Assembly (NCBI GenBank): GCA_017458745.1
Contig: JAFTAB010000094.1
Location: 1-36,955 of the forward strand
Length of the DNA: 36,955 nucleotides
From: Schwartzia sp. (in: firmicutes)
Lineage (GTDB): Bacteria; Bacillota; Negativicutes; Selenomonadales; Selenomonadaceae
Direction: 5' to 3'
Positions 1 to 8,167 of this stretch are shown piece after piece. The translations under genes were made by a program, and so were the position numbers. The notes beneath the pieces are model-generated. The model saw nothing but the letters and a program-made list of their open reading frames with translations, was not told where the DNA came from and ran no database searches. Positions within the stretch are counted from its first letter, which is position 1; every line of letters starts with the position of its first letter.

Positions 1-273
1 AATACCGCCAGCTTCATAAAGACGGTGACTGGATTCAATATTTCTCTGGAAGGGGAAGGAGATGTGGTCGATATGTGGAACGCATGGGAGAACAGTATCA
101 ATCAGGCGCGTATGGACGGAGAAGCCATAGGCGAAAATCGCGGTCGCAACGAGGGCGAGATCAACATTATGACTGCAATTCGCATGATGAAAGAGAACAA
201 GCCTTTTTCCGAGATTGGCGAAAAGACCGGGCTTGCCCAGCAGCGGTTGACCGAGCTAAAGGCGATGCTCTAA
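1..273 (+). CDS. Rpn-family nuclease/putative transposase, C-terminal fragment
   Basis: The reading frame is open from the first base, so this is the 3' end of a gene that starts outside the window. The visible 90 residues match the usual tail of Rpn (recombination-promoting nuclease, PD-(D/E)XK transposase-like) proteins: a charged linker with alternating Glu/Gly/Arg (around EAIGENRGRNEGE), followed by a short helical segment with the pattern AIRMMKENKPFSEIGEKTGL that resembles a small helix-turn-helix ending in LTELKAML. The catalytic nuclease part is upstream and cannot be checked. A strong hairpin terminator follows directly. Assignment rests on the typical tail only, so it is moderately confident. 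Confidence 0.6.
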   Translation, partial: NTASFIKTVTGFNISLEGEGDVVDMWNAWENSINQARMDGEAIGENRGRNEGEINIMTAIRMMKENKPFSEIGEKTGLAQQRLTELKAML

Positions 274-278
274 AAATT

Positions 279-319
279 AAAATGCCAGCTTATCGAATCA
301 AGATAGGCTGGCATTTTTT
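279..319 (+). terminator. Rho-independent terminator after the Rpn-like gene
   Basis: Arms AAAATGCCAGC (279-289) and GCTGGCATTTT (307-317) are perfectly complementary. They close on an inner TTATC/GATAG pairing and are followed by a T run. Confidence 0.9.
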
Positions 320-454
320 CATATAGGTGTGTCAAAGAAATGAAGCTCTGAAAAATGTTCATTAAGCTGGTTCAAATAAATTTTTTTAAAAACATTTGCA
401 AAAAAGAAGGAATTTTTTTGTTTCATAGCGAAATATTTCCTGTGAGAATTTTTT

Positions 455-524
455 TCCGATGCTAGTGGGAGTTTTAGCGTCCATAAGGCAATGGAGAAAT
501 TCGACCGGATAAGTCTCGTTTTAT
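455..524 (+). repeat. Interspersed repeat family 1, copy A
   Basis: This copy starts TCCGATGCTAGTGGGAG, continues with GCGTCCATAAGGCAATGG and AAATTCGACCGGAT, and ends AAGTCTCGTTTTAT. It shares these blocks in order with the copies at 1289, 16423 and 25751. The second hairpin module seen in the other copies is missing. It lies directly upstream of the zinc-ribbon gene, and its right end is about 30 bases before that gene's ribosome binding site. Confidence 0.75.
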
Positions 525-569
525 ATCGTATAAAAGAGTTCATCTTTTTGTGAGAGGAGTTGAGCGATT

Positions 570-1202
570 GTGCTGATTGAGTCATGTACCTCTGTCGCGT
601 TTTATTGTCAGCGTTGCGGCAGTATCCATGTGCATGATGTTCCTTACTTCTCGGAGCTGCGTGTCACGCCGATTTTGTGTGACAGCTGCGGGCATGAGCA
701 GGGAGTCATCGAGCGGCTGGATGGGCGTATTGATATTGTCATTCCGTGCGTCACTTGCGGCACCGTGAATCGCTCGACGTACTCCATTAAGAAAGCGCAT
801 CACATTCATCTTGAGAAAATTTATTGCGGGGGCGACCGTTTTGAGCTTGGCTATATAGGCAGGCATCATCTGATAGATGAGCTTATGGCGTTCAATCAGG
901 CCGAGTTTGAGGCGCTTCATCCCAATGACGGCAAGAATTTCATCGAGAAGCAGCGCGTGCTGCTGGAGGCGCTCAACCGCGTCCACGAGATGGCGGAGCA
1001 GGGCGACATCACTTGCCCGTGCGGATGCGACGCTCTCGCGGCTGACATCCGTGGCAACAGCATCGTGCTGGAGTGCAGGAGCTGCGGCAGCGATTATGTG
1101 CTGAGGGCGGAGAAGGCGCAGGATCTCACGGAGCTCAGGAGCCGCATAGACATCTCGCTCGTTGCCCCGAGTGCGAGGGGAAAAAGAAAGGCGAGAAAGT
1201 AA
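570..1202 (+). CDS. CpXC-like zinc-ribbon protein of unknown function
   Basis: The 210-residue protein has several Cys-X2-Cys knuckles: CQRC near residue 13, CDSC near 36, CVTC near 60, then CPCGC and CRSC in the last third. This pattern resembles CpXC-domain proteins, which are predicted metal-binding proteins without a known reaction. No signal peptide or membrane segment is visible, so it should be cytoplasmic. The start is GTG, chosen because GAGGAG sits at proper distance (about 552-557). The C terminus is strongly basic (ARGKRKARK), which would suit nucleic-acid contact, but that is inference. It stands alone between two repeat copies (455-524 and 1289-1360), upstream of nifJ. No function is assigned. 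Confidence 0.7.
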   Translation: MLIESCTSVAFYCQRCGSIHVHDVPYFSELRVTPILCDSCGHEQGVIERLDGRIDIVIPCVTCGTVNRSTYSIKKAHHIHLEKIYCGGDRFELGYIGRHHLIDELMAFNQAEFEALHPNDGKNFIEKQRVLLEALNRVHEMAEQGDITCPCGCDALAADIRGNSIVLECRSCGSDYVLRAEKAQDLTELRSRIDISLVAPSARGKRKARK

Positions 1203-1288
1203 AAGAGAAAAAGTTGAAAAGCTGCATATCGTTTTGATTGAGATTCTTTCGTGATACGCGCATTGGCTCGTGGCGAAAGATTTTTTCT

Positions 1289-1360
1289 TATCCGATGCTT
1301 GTGGGTAAATTCGACCGGATTCATTGGGAGTTTTAGACTCCCGCTGAATGGGTCTCAGTT
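1289..1360 (+). repeat. Interspersed repeat family 1, copy B
   Basis: It begins TATCCGATGCT, lacks the first hairpin module, and contains GGTAAATTCGACCGGATTCA. An imperfect hairpin follows (GGGAG, loop TTTTAGA, CTCCC), then CTGAATGGGTCTCA. It sits between the zinc-ribbon gene and the nifJ promoter. Confidence 0.75.
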
Positions 1361-1397
1361 TCTGCCAAAGAAATTATATGCGCCTCTATTTTACACA

Positions 1398-1426
1398 TTT
1401 ACAAAAAAATTATCATGCTATATAAT
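1398..1426 (+). promoter_or_regulatory. Promoter of nifJ
   Basis: TTTACA at 1398-1403 and TATAAT at 1421-1426 are separated by 17 bases. They lie 53 bases ahead of the nifJ start in AT-rich DNA. Confidence 0.75.
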
Positions 1427-1479
1427 TTTATAGATATGATTCTCGTTATTCAAAATTTTTAAGGAGGAATCATCAGATT

Positions 1480-4400
1480 ATGAGCAAAACAATGAGGACA
1501 ATGGATGGCAACACCGCAGCCGCGTATGTGTCATACGCGTTCACCGATGTCGCGGCGATTTACCCGATCACGCCATCGTCTCCGATGGCGGAGCATGTCG
1601 ATGAAATGGCGGCGCATGGCAAGAAGAATCTTTTCGGGCAGCCGGTGCGGCTCATCGAGATGGAGTCTGAGGGGGGCGCGGCGGGCGCGGTGCACGGCTC
1701 GCTGCAGGCGGGCGCGCTCACCACGACATATACGGCTTCTCAGGGCATGATGCTGATGATCCCGAATATGTATAAAATTGCAGGCGAGCTGCTGCCCGGC
1801 GTTTTTCATGTGAGCGCTCGCGCGCTTGCGGCGTCGTCGCTCAATATTTTCGGTGACCAGCAGGATGTCATGGCCGCTCGTCAGACGGGCGTCGCGATGC
1901 TCTGCGAGACAAGCGTGCAGGAGGTCATGGATCTCGCCGCCGTCGCTCACCTCGTCGCGATAAAGGGGCGCGTGCCGTTCATCAATTTCTTTGACGGGTT
2001 CCGCACGTCTCATGAGATTCAGAAAATTGAAATGATTGACTACGAGGATTTCGGCAAGCTGCTCGACTGGGATGCTGTCGAGGCGTTCCGCCATCGCGCG
2101 CTGAACCCTGACCATCCAGTCATACGCGGAACGAGCCAGAACCCCGATATTTATTTCCAAGGGCGCGAGGCTGTCAATGGGTATTACGAGGCGATTCCCG
2201 ATCTCGTTGAGAAGACGATGGCGGAGCTGGCCAAGGTCACGGGGCGCGAGCATCACGTCTTTGACTATTACGGCGCGAAGGATGCCGACCGCGTGGTCGT
2301 CGCGATGGGCTCCGTATGTGACACGGCCGCCGAGGTATGCGATTATCTGAATGATAATGGCGAGAAGGTCGGCGTCCTGTCGGTTCATCTTTATCGCCCG
2401 TTCTCCCTCAAATATTTCTTCAAGATGCTGCCAAAGACGGCAGGCAAAATCGCCGTGCTCGACAGGACGAAGGAGCCCGGCTCAATCGGCGAGCCGCTTT
2501 ACCTCGACGTGAGGAACGCTTTCTACGATGAAAAAGAGAAGCCCGTCATTGTCGGAGGCCGCTACGGTCTCGGCGGCAAGGATGTCACGCCCGACCAGCT
2601 GTTCGCGGTGTATGAGGAGCTGAAGAAGGACGCGCCGCGCAATGGATTCACGATCGGCATCGAGGATGACGTGACTTGTCTCTCGCTTGCGCCGTGCAAG
2701 AGCGACGTCGATCTCACCCCGAAGGGCACGACTGCGTGCAAGTTCTGGGGATTCGGCTCAGACGGCACGGTCGGGGCGAATAAGAGCGCGATAAAGATTA
2801 TCGGCGACAACACGGATATGTATGCGCAGGCGTATTTCGCATACGACTCGAAGAAGTCAGGCGGCGTCACGATGTCGCATCTGCGCTTCGGCAAGCTGCC
2901 GATTCGTTCCCCGTATCTCCTCAACAAGGCGGATTTCATATCCTGCTCGAAGGAGTCGTATGTCCATATGTATGACCTCCTCGCGGGGCTCAAGAAGGGC
3001 GGCACGTTCCTTCTCAACACGACATGGAGCGAGGCGGAGCTTGACGCGAATTTGCCCGCTTTCATGCGCCGCTATATCAAGAATAATGACATAAAATTTT
3101 ATATCATCAACGCGGTTGACATCGCGCAGAAGATTGGCCTCGGCGGTCGCTTCAACATGATAATGCAGTCGGCTTTCTTCAAGCTCGCTGACATAATCCC
3201 CATAGATGATGCGGTGAAATATCTGAAGGATTCCGTGGTCGAGTCGTACGGCAACAAGGGGCAGAAAGTCATAGACATGAACAATGCCGCCATAGACGCT
3301 GGAATTGATCCGAGCGCGCTCATCGAGGTCAAGGTGCCGGCAGAGTGGAAGGACGCGAAGGATGAGCCTGCCGACACTAAGGGAATCCCCGAATTTATAA
3401 CGAAGGTGCAGAACGTGATGAACCGCCAGGAGGGCGAGAAGCTCCCTGTCAGCACGTTCGCGAAGGGCATGGAGGACGGCACTTTCCCGAGCGGCACTTC
3501 CGCCTATGAGAAGCGCGGCGTCGCCATCATGGTTCCGGAGTGGCAGAGCGAGTTCTGCATACAGTGCAATCAGTGCTCGTTTGTTTGTCCTCATGCGGCT
3601 ATTCGCCCGGTGCTCACCGACGACAAGGAGAAAGAGGCCGCCCCTGAAGGTATGGAGTTCAAGGAAGCGATTGGAGCGAAGGGGCTTCATTTCACTATTG
3701 CGATTTCACAGAAGGACTGCCTCGGCTGCGGCAACTGCGCCGACATCTGCCCCGCCCCGAAGGGCAAGGCTCTCCTGATGAAGCCGCTCGGCTCGCAGAT
3801 AGATAAGCAGCCTATATTTGATTACGGCGTTGACACGGTGGAGCCGAAGAATAACCCGATGAACAAGAAGACCGTGAAGGGCAGCCAGTTTGAAAAGCCG
3901 CTGCTCGAATTTTCGGGCGCGTGCGCGGGCTGCGGCGAGACACCGTATGTCAAGCTCGTCACGCAATTATTCGGTGACCGCATGATGGTCGCGAACGCGA
4001 CCGGCTGCTCCTCGATCTGGGGCGCGTCGGCTCCCGCGATGCCGTACACCAAAAATAAAGCGGGTCATGGCCCGGCTTGGGCAAACTCCCTCTTTGAGGA
4101 CAACGCGGAGTTCGGTCTCGGCATGTTCCTCGGAACGAAGGCGGTGCGAGAGACGCTTGCATCCGACGTGAAGGCCGCAATGGATGCCGGCAAGGCAAGC
4201 GCAGAGCTCAAGGCTGCGATGCAGGACTGGCTTGACAACATGGCCGAGGGCGAGGGCACTCGCGATAGAGCCGACAAACTCGCGGCGTTGCTCGAAAAGG
4301 AGAAGGGCAGCGACAAACTGCTCAATAAGATTTATGACAAAAAGGATTTCTTCGTCAAGCGCTCGCAATGGATTATCGGCGGCGACGGGTGGAGCTACGA

Positions 4401-5007
4401 TATAGGCTACGGCGGGCTCGACCATGTGCTCGCGGCGGGCGAGGATGTGAATGTGCTGGTGCTCGACACTGAGGTTTACTCCAACACGGGAGGTCAGTCA
4501 TCGAAGGCGACCCCCGCGGCTGCGGTCGCGCAATTCGCGGCGAGCGGCAAGCGCACGAAGAAAAAGGATCTCGGCATGATGGCCATGAGCTATGGATATG
4601 TCTATGTCGCGCAGGTGGCGATGGGCTATGACAAGAATCAGGTCGTAAAGGCGATAACCGAGGCGGAGGCGTATCACGGGCCGTCGCTCGTCATCTGCTA
4701 CTGCCCGTGCATCAATCACGGCGTTCGCATCGGCATGGGCAAGAGCCAAGCGGAGACAAAGAGGGCGGTCGAGGCCGGCTACTGGGCCACGTACCGCTTC
4801 AATCCGAACGACATCGGCACGGACAAGAATCCGTTCACGCTCGATTCCAAGGAGCCGACGGCGGACTTCAAAGAGTTCCTTGAGGGCGAGGTAAGGTATT
4901 CCAGCCTGAAGCGCGGGTTCCCTGAGCTCGCGGAGCAGCTTTACGACAAGACGGCGAGCGACGCAAAGGCGAGACTCGAAGGCTATAAGAAGCTGGCAGG
5001 CAAATAA
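1480..5007 (+). CDS. nifJ: Pyruvate:ferredoxin (flavodoxin) oxidoreductase, single-chain
   Basis: This enzyme oxidatively decarboxylates pyruvate with CoA to acetyl-CoA and CO2 and passes electrons to ferredoxin or flavodoxin, in the cytoplasm of anaerobes. At 1175 residues it has the full length of homodimeric PFOR. The domain order is visible: pyruvate-binding domain (YPITPSSPMAEH near residue 28, then the GGAAGAVHG region), two ferredoxin-like clusters (Cys693/696/699/703 and Cys747/750/753/757), and the thiamine-diphosphate domain with CAGCGE (Cys815, Cys818) and GDGWSYDIGYGG ahead of the SNTGGQSSK loop. The start follows AAGGAGGA at 1461-1468. It has its own promoter and a terminator shared with the convergent fprA. 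Nothing is truncated. Confidence 0.98.
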   Translation: MSKTMRTMDGNTAAAYVSYAFTDVAAIYPITPSSPMAEHVDEMAAHGKKNLFGQPVRLIEMESEGGAAGAVHGSLQAGALTTTYTASQGMMLMIPNMYKIAGELLPGVFHVSARALAASSLNIFGDQQDVMAARQTGVAMLCETSVQEVMDLAAVAHLVAIKGRVPFINFFDGFRTSHEIQKIEMIDYEDFGKLLDWDAVEAFRHRALNPDHPVIRGTSQNPDIYFQGREAVNGYYEAIPDLVEKTMAELAKVTGREHHVFDYYGAKDADRVVVAMGSVCDTAAEVCDYLNDNGEKVGVLSVHLYRPFSLKYFFKMLPKTAGKIAVLDRTKEPGSIGEPLYLDVRNAFYDEKEKPVIVGGRYGLGGKDVTPDQLFAVYEELKKDAPRNGFTIGIEDDVTCLSLAPCKSDVDLTPKGTTACKFWGFGSDGTVGANKSAIKIIGDNTDMYAQAYFAYDSKKSGGVTMSHLRFGKLPIRSPYLLNKADFISCSKESYVHMYDLLAGLKKGGTFLLNTTWSEAELDANLPAFMRRYIKNNDIKFYIINAVDIAQKIGLGGRFNMIMQSAFFKLADIIPIDDAVKYLKDSVVESYGNKGQKVIDMNNAAIDAGIDPSALIEVKVPAEWKDAKDEPADTKGIPEFITKVQNVMNRQEGEKLPVSTFAKGMEDGTFPSGTSAYEKRGVAIMVPEWQSEFCIQCNQCSFVCPHAAIRPVLTDDKEKEAAPEGMEFKEAIGAKGLHFTIAISQKDCLGCGNCADICPAPKGKALLMKPLGSQIDKQPIFDYGVDTVEPKNNPMNKKTVKGSQFEKPLLEFSGACAGCGETPYVKLVTQLFGDRMMVANATGCSSIWGASAPAMPYTKNKAGHGPAWANSLFEDNAEFGLGMFLGTKAVRETLASDVKAAMDAGKASAELKAAMQDWLDNMAEGEGTRDRADKLAALLEKEKGSDKLLNKIYDKKDFFVKRSQWIIGGDGWSYDIGYGGLDHVLAAGEDVNVLVLDTEVYSNTGGQSSKATPAAAVAQFAASGKRTKKKDLGMMAMSYGYVYVAQVAMGYDKNQVVKAITEAEAYHGPSLVICYCPCINHGVRIGMGKSQAETKRAVEAGYWATYRFNPNDIGTDKNPFTLDSKEPTADFKEFLEGEVRYSSLKRGFPELAEQLYDKTASDAKARLEGYKKLAGK

Positions 5008-5034
5008 AGTTATAGTATGAAATGAAACAAAAAA

Positions 5035-5075
5035 AACAGGCAGTGACTTCAAAGTCGCCGCCTGTTTTTTATTTT
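5035..5075 (+). terminator. Bidirectional terminator between nifJ and fprA
   Basis: The stem AACAGGC (5035-5041)/GCCTGTT (5060-5066) has an inner GACT/AGTC pairing. An A tract lies on the left and a T tract on the right, so it can end transcription from both convergent genes. Confidence 0.88.
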
Positions 5076-5088
5076 TGTTAAATTCCGA

Positions 5089-5121
5089 GGTAAAACTCCA
5101 ACTGAATAAATCTCATTTCAT
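5089..5121 (+). repeat. Interspersed repeat family 1, right-end remnant (copy C)
   Basis: TAAAACTCCAACTGAATAAATCTCATTTCA matches, in two parts, the right end of family 1 (AAAACTCCCACTGAATAAGTCTCATTTTA). Only the right end is present. It overlaps the last codons and stop of fprA on the minus strand. Confidence 0.65.
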
Positions 5122-6282
5122 TGATATAATCTTTTCCCTTATCTCTTTCAACTGCTCTTTGGTCGGGACGTTTTGCACGCGTATCATGTCCGTCGCGATG
5201 TCGCAGCCAGCGGCTCTCAGCTCGTCCTCGACCAGCTTTATGCTCTGCCCGCCCCATCCGTATGAGCCGAAAGCGATCGCGCTCCTGCCCTTCGGCGCGA
5301 AGCCCTTCAGGTAGCAGAGTAGGGCGGCGACGGGCGGCATCATCTGATTGTTTATGGTCGGAGAGCCTACCGCAAGATATTTGCTGGTGAGCACCTCGGT
5401 GATAACGTCGGATATGTGGTCGCAGCGCAGGTCGAAATACGATACCGCGATGCCGCGCTCGGTAAAAGCGTCGGTAATCTCCCGCGCGATTTTCTCGGTC
5501 GATCCCCACATGGTGTCAAATACGACTACGGCCTTGGCGTCATCTATCTCGCCCTCGCTCCATTTCTCGTACGAGGCTAATATTGCGAGTATATGCTTGC
5601 GCCATATTATGCCGTGGCCCGTGGCGATTATGCCGATGTCGAGCGAGGAAAGCGCCTTCAGTGCGCTCTGCGCCTGCTTGCCATAGAGCATCAGGATATT
5701 GGCGTAGTATTTTTTTGCCTCCTCCATGACTGCATGGAGGTCGTTTTCGTCATCGAAACGATTGCTCGTGGCGATATGCTGGCCGAACGCGTCATTCGAG
5801 AAGAGAATTTTTTCCTCCGGGCAATATGTGACCATCGAGTCGGGCCAATGGAGCATCGGGGTCGCGACAAATTTCAGCGTCCTTTTGCCGATGCTCAACT
5901 CGTCGCCTGACTTCACGGGCTTATATTTCAAGGCTCCGTATCGCGCGGTGAGCCCCTTCAGTCCCTGCGGGTCGCTCGTAACGATTGTGGCGTTTTTCGC
6001 GTAGTGAGTTATCAGGAGATTGATGCTGCCCGAGTGATCCGGCTCGACGTGATTCGAGATGATGTAGTCGATTTTCGCCGGGTCGATGACAGAGGAAATG
6101 CGCGAGATGAGTTCACCGTAGAAAGGCGTTTTTACGGTGTCGATGAGGGTGATCTTTTCGTCGATGATGAGGTACGCGTTGTATGAGGAGCCGCGGCTGG
6201 TGGAGTAGCCGTGAAATGATCTCATTGACCAGTCGATTGCGCCCACCCAGTAAATGTTTGGCTTGATCTCAATAGCTTGCAT
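5113..6282 (-). CDS. fprA: Flavodiiron protein (A-type flavoprotein, oxygen/NO reductase)
   Basis: Flavodiiron proteins reduce O2 to water (or NO to N2O) in the cytoplasm of anaerobes, using a di-iron centre and FMN. The 389-residue protein has the N-terminal metallo-beta-lactamase-like domain with the iron motif HVEPDH (His78, Glu80, Asp82, His83). The flavodoxin domain begins near residue 250 (VVVFDTMWGSTEKIA, an FMN phosphate-binding loop) and contains the later VGSPTINNQMMP segment typical of the family. The start is preceded by AAGGAG. It converges on nifJ with a shared terminator; pairing with an oxygen-sensitive PFOR fits a protective role, which is inference. The last two codons and stop fall in a repeat remnant, so the C-terminal end was probably reshaped by that insertion. 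Confidence 0.95.
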   Translation of the reverse strand: MQAIEIKPNIYWVGAIDWSMRSFHGYSTSRGSSYNAYLIIDEKITLIDTVKTPFYGELISRISSVIDPAKIDYIISNHVEPDHSGSINLLITHYAKNATIVTSDPQGLKGLTARYGALKYKPVKSGDELSIGKRTLKFVATPMLHWPDSMVTYCPEEKILFSNDAFGQHIATSNRFDDENDLHAVMEEAKKYYANILMLYGKQAQSALKALSSLDIGIIATGHGIIWRKHILAILASYEKWSEGEIDDAKAVVVFDTMWGSTEKIAREITDAFTERGIAVSYFDLRCDHISDVITEVLTSKYLAVGSPTINNQMMPPVAALLCYLKGFAPKGRSAIAFGSYGWGGQSIKLVEDELRAAGCDIATDMIRVQNVPTKEQLKEIREKIISMK

Positions 6283-6379
6283 ATTTTTATGCTCCTTTCT
6301 TAAATTTATCTTCGAGAAAATTTTTGGCTCTGAATAGTATTTCTATGTTTTATGAATAAAGCAATGGGTCGCTGCGTTC

Positions 6380-7774
6380 TCATCTCGTGTACGCCTTGTC
6401 CGCTTCCTCCTTTGCCTCCTCCCAGTCGGCGTTTACCCTCGCAGCTATGAGCCGCTTTCCGAGGACGTCCTCGTGAAGCCCGTCGAGTCCCAGCCACTCG
6501 GGCAGCTCGTTGTCGTCGCCGGCGGAGTAGGCGGCGAATGAGCGAGCCACGTCGATATGGGGGACGGTTCGCAGAAATTCATTGAACTCGAGGAATTTCT
6601 TTTGCCATGCCGGATCTGTTGGCTCATCGAATGCCCGCTCGATGTTGCCGGGGTTTATCGGCGGCAGCGTGAGGAATATTGGCTTCACGTCGTTTTGCAT
6701 ACATTTCTCGATGAGCAGCTTGGTGTTCATTATTGCCTGTTTCACCGTGAAGTCCTCGGAGCGCAGGTCATTGGTGCCGCACATGACGAGAAGATATTTT
6801 GGGTGAAAAGGTACCACGTCCGCGTCAAATCTGGTGACGAGGTCGCCCGTCACGTTGCCGCTCTGCGAAAGATTAAGCGACGGGAAGTCGAGATATGTGA
6901 GCCAGCTATATTCCAAATCCTCCGGGCCAAAAGAAAGATGACCGCCGCCGTGGCTGATGCTGTCGCCGTAGACCGCAACATCCCATGCCTCATTGGGCGA
7001 GGTGGTGAAGCTCGCCACGCTCGACCATGTGCCTATGGGCTTGCCGCTGTCATCGAGCGAGCGCACGCGCCAATAGAATGGATTCTCGTTGAGCCTCGGC
7101 AATGGGTCGTAAAACTCGGCGATTGGCGAAAGGTAGGTGTCGAGAGGCGTGGCGTATGGATTGCTCTCGGGGTTGAGCGAGTATATCTCAATCTCAAAGC
7201 TCGACGACTCGGAGGGCCTTACCCAGCTATAGACGGGGTAGAGGAGCGTGCCGCCGTGGCTGCTCTTGGGAATTGGCTCCGGTATCGGCGCGTGCATCTC
7301 TTCCAGCTTTGAGCTGGTGTAGAGCGGCGCAGTCTCGCTGAAAGGGCTCAGGGGATTGCCGCCGATGCCGAGCACTCTCACTCGCCACCATAGCGGGCGA
7401 CCGTTCTTGATTTTGTCTTTCAGATTGAACAGGGGAATATTATATATGTTGCTGTATATGTTCTTGGTCGTGAAAATAGCCGTGTCGGCGGGAGCGAGGC
7501 TGTCGAGATTGCTCGGTTTCTCGTCGAAAAGCTCAAGCTCGTACGAGACGGCGTTGACATTCTTGCGCCATTTGATGACGGGCGACAGGGACAGAGGAGA
7601 GTCCTTTGTGGTGACAGTCAGCATGTCGGGCGCGTCCTCCGTGAGAGGCAGACCCTTGGTCTCGGTCGAGGGGGCACATGCTATCATGGAGGCGGCAAGA
7701 AGCAACGCGATTTTTTTTGAAAGGCGGGCGAGCCGCGCATTAAATCCTGATTTTAAAATTTTTCCCAGCCTCAT
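6380..7774 (-). CDS. SGNH/GDSL hydrolase lipoprotein
   Basis: This is a predicted surface or periplasmic lipoprotein of 464 residues. After a basic N terminus (about residues 1-20) comes the hydrophobic stretch IALLLAASMIAC, whose Cys can serve as the lipidation site. The middle (about 50-300) looks like two fibronectin-type or similar beta-sandwich units (repeated WRVR and tyrosine-rich strands). The C-terminal third is an SGNH hydrolase: GDSISHG (block I serine), MCGTNDLR (block III) and DGLH (block V Asp and His). Substrate is unknown; esterase action on cell-wall or polysaccharide acyl groups is a guess. The chosen start overlaps the stop of the upstream HTH gene as ATGA. A longer in-frame start at 7918 would place a basic leader before the signal peptide, so I reject it. 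Confidence 0.8.
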   Translation of the reverse strand: MRLGKILKSGFNARLARLSKKIALLLAASMIACAPSTETKGLPLTEDAPDMLTVTTKDSPLSLSPVIKWRKNVNAVSYELELFDEKPSNLDSLAPADTAIFTTKNIYSNIYNIPLFNLKDKIKNGRPLWWRVRVLGIGGNPLSPFSETAPLYTSSKLEEMHAPIPEPIPKSSHGGTLLYPVYSWVRPSESSSFEIEIYSLNPESNPYATPLDTYLSPIAEFYDPLPRLNENPFYWRVRSLDDSGKPIGTWSSVASFTTSPNEAWDVAVYGDSISHGGGHLSFGPEDLEYSWLTYLDFPSLNLSQSGNVTGDLVTRFDADVVPFHPKYLLVMCGTNDLRSEDFTVKQAIMNTKLLIEKCMQNDVKPIFLTLPPINPGNIERAFDEPTDPAWQKKFLEFNEFLRTVPHIDVARSFAAYSAGDDNELPEWLGLDGLHEDVLGKRLIAARVNADWEEAKEEADKAYTR

Positions 7775-8013
7775 GGGCGCCACCTGCGTTTCGGGTCGCC
7801 CTGCGACGGATGAGGGCGGCGCGATTTTTTGGCGACGCGCTCCTTTTGCGCCGTCATCGCCCTCGCGCGAATACGCTCCTCTATCCATGCGGGAGGCGTG
7901 AGCTCGCCGTGCTCCCATTTATTCACGATGCCATACGGGATCCTGAAAATGCTCGAGATGTCGGACGGCGACCAGCCGGCCTGCAATCTATATTGAGTGA
8001 CGCGGTTCATCAT
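7771..8013 (-). CDS. Small helix-turn-helix protein with basic tail
   Basis: The protein has 80 residues. Residues 1-50 fit a compact HTH of the XRE-like type, with the pattern SDISSIFRIPYGIVNKWEHG followed by PPAW; the motif WE(H/R)G..PP is common to small Firmicute DNA-binding proteins. The last 30 residues are rich in Arg and Lys. The start follows AGGTCAGGA, and two adjacent ATG codons are possible (8013 or 8010). Its TGA overlaps the ATG of the lipoprotein gene, so the two are translationally coupled and probably co-regulated from the consensus promoter just upstream. A regulator of its own operon is a reasonable guess, not shown. Confidence 0.65.
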   Translation of the reverse strand: MMNRVTQYRLQAGWSPSDISSIFRIPYGIVNKWEHGELTPPAWIEERIRARAMTAQKERVAKKSRRPHPSQGDPKRRWRP

Positions 8014-8048
8014 TTTTCCTGACCTCTTTATAAGTTATTTCCAAATAA

Positions 8049-8077
8049 ATTATAAAATCAGAGCGGGGCGGTGTCAA
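8049..8077 (-). promoter_or_regulatory. Consensus promoter of the HTH-lipoprotein operon
   Basis: On the minus strand TTGACA (8077-8072) and TATAAT (8054-8049) are both perfect and 17 bases apart. Confidence 0.85.
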
Positions 8078-8124
8078 TAAAGGAGACACTGATTAAAGGA
8101 AATAACTGTAAAATCATTCTCGGT

Positions 8125-8135
8125 TATGATATACT
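8125..8135 (+). promoter_or_regulatory. Possible -10 region for map
   Basis: TATGAT (8125-8130) overlaps TATACT (8130-8135), about 35 bases before the map start. No good -35 is visible, so the call is weak. Confidence 0.4.
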
Positions 8136-8167
8136 ATCTCGTGTGATTTTTTGGAAGGAGCGAGAAA

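Noticed and set aside
319-585. Minus-strand gene of 88 residues before the zinc-ribbon gene
   Set aside because: It covers AT-rich intergenic DNA and repeat copy A, has no ribosome site and an unlikely amino-acid mix.
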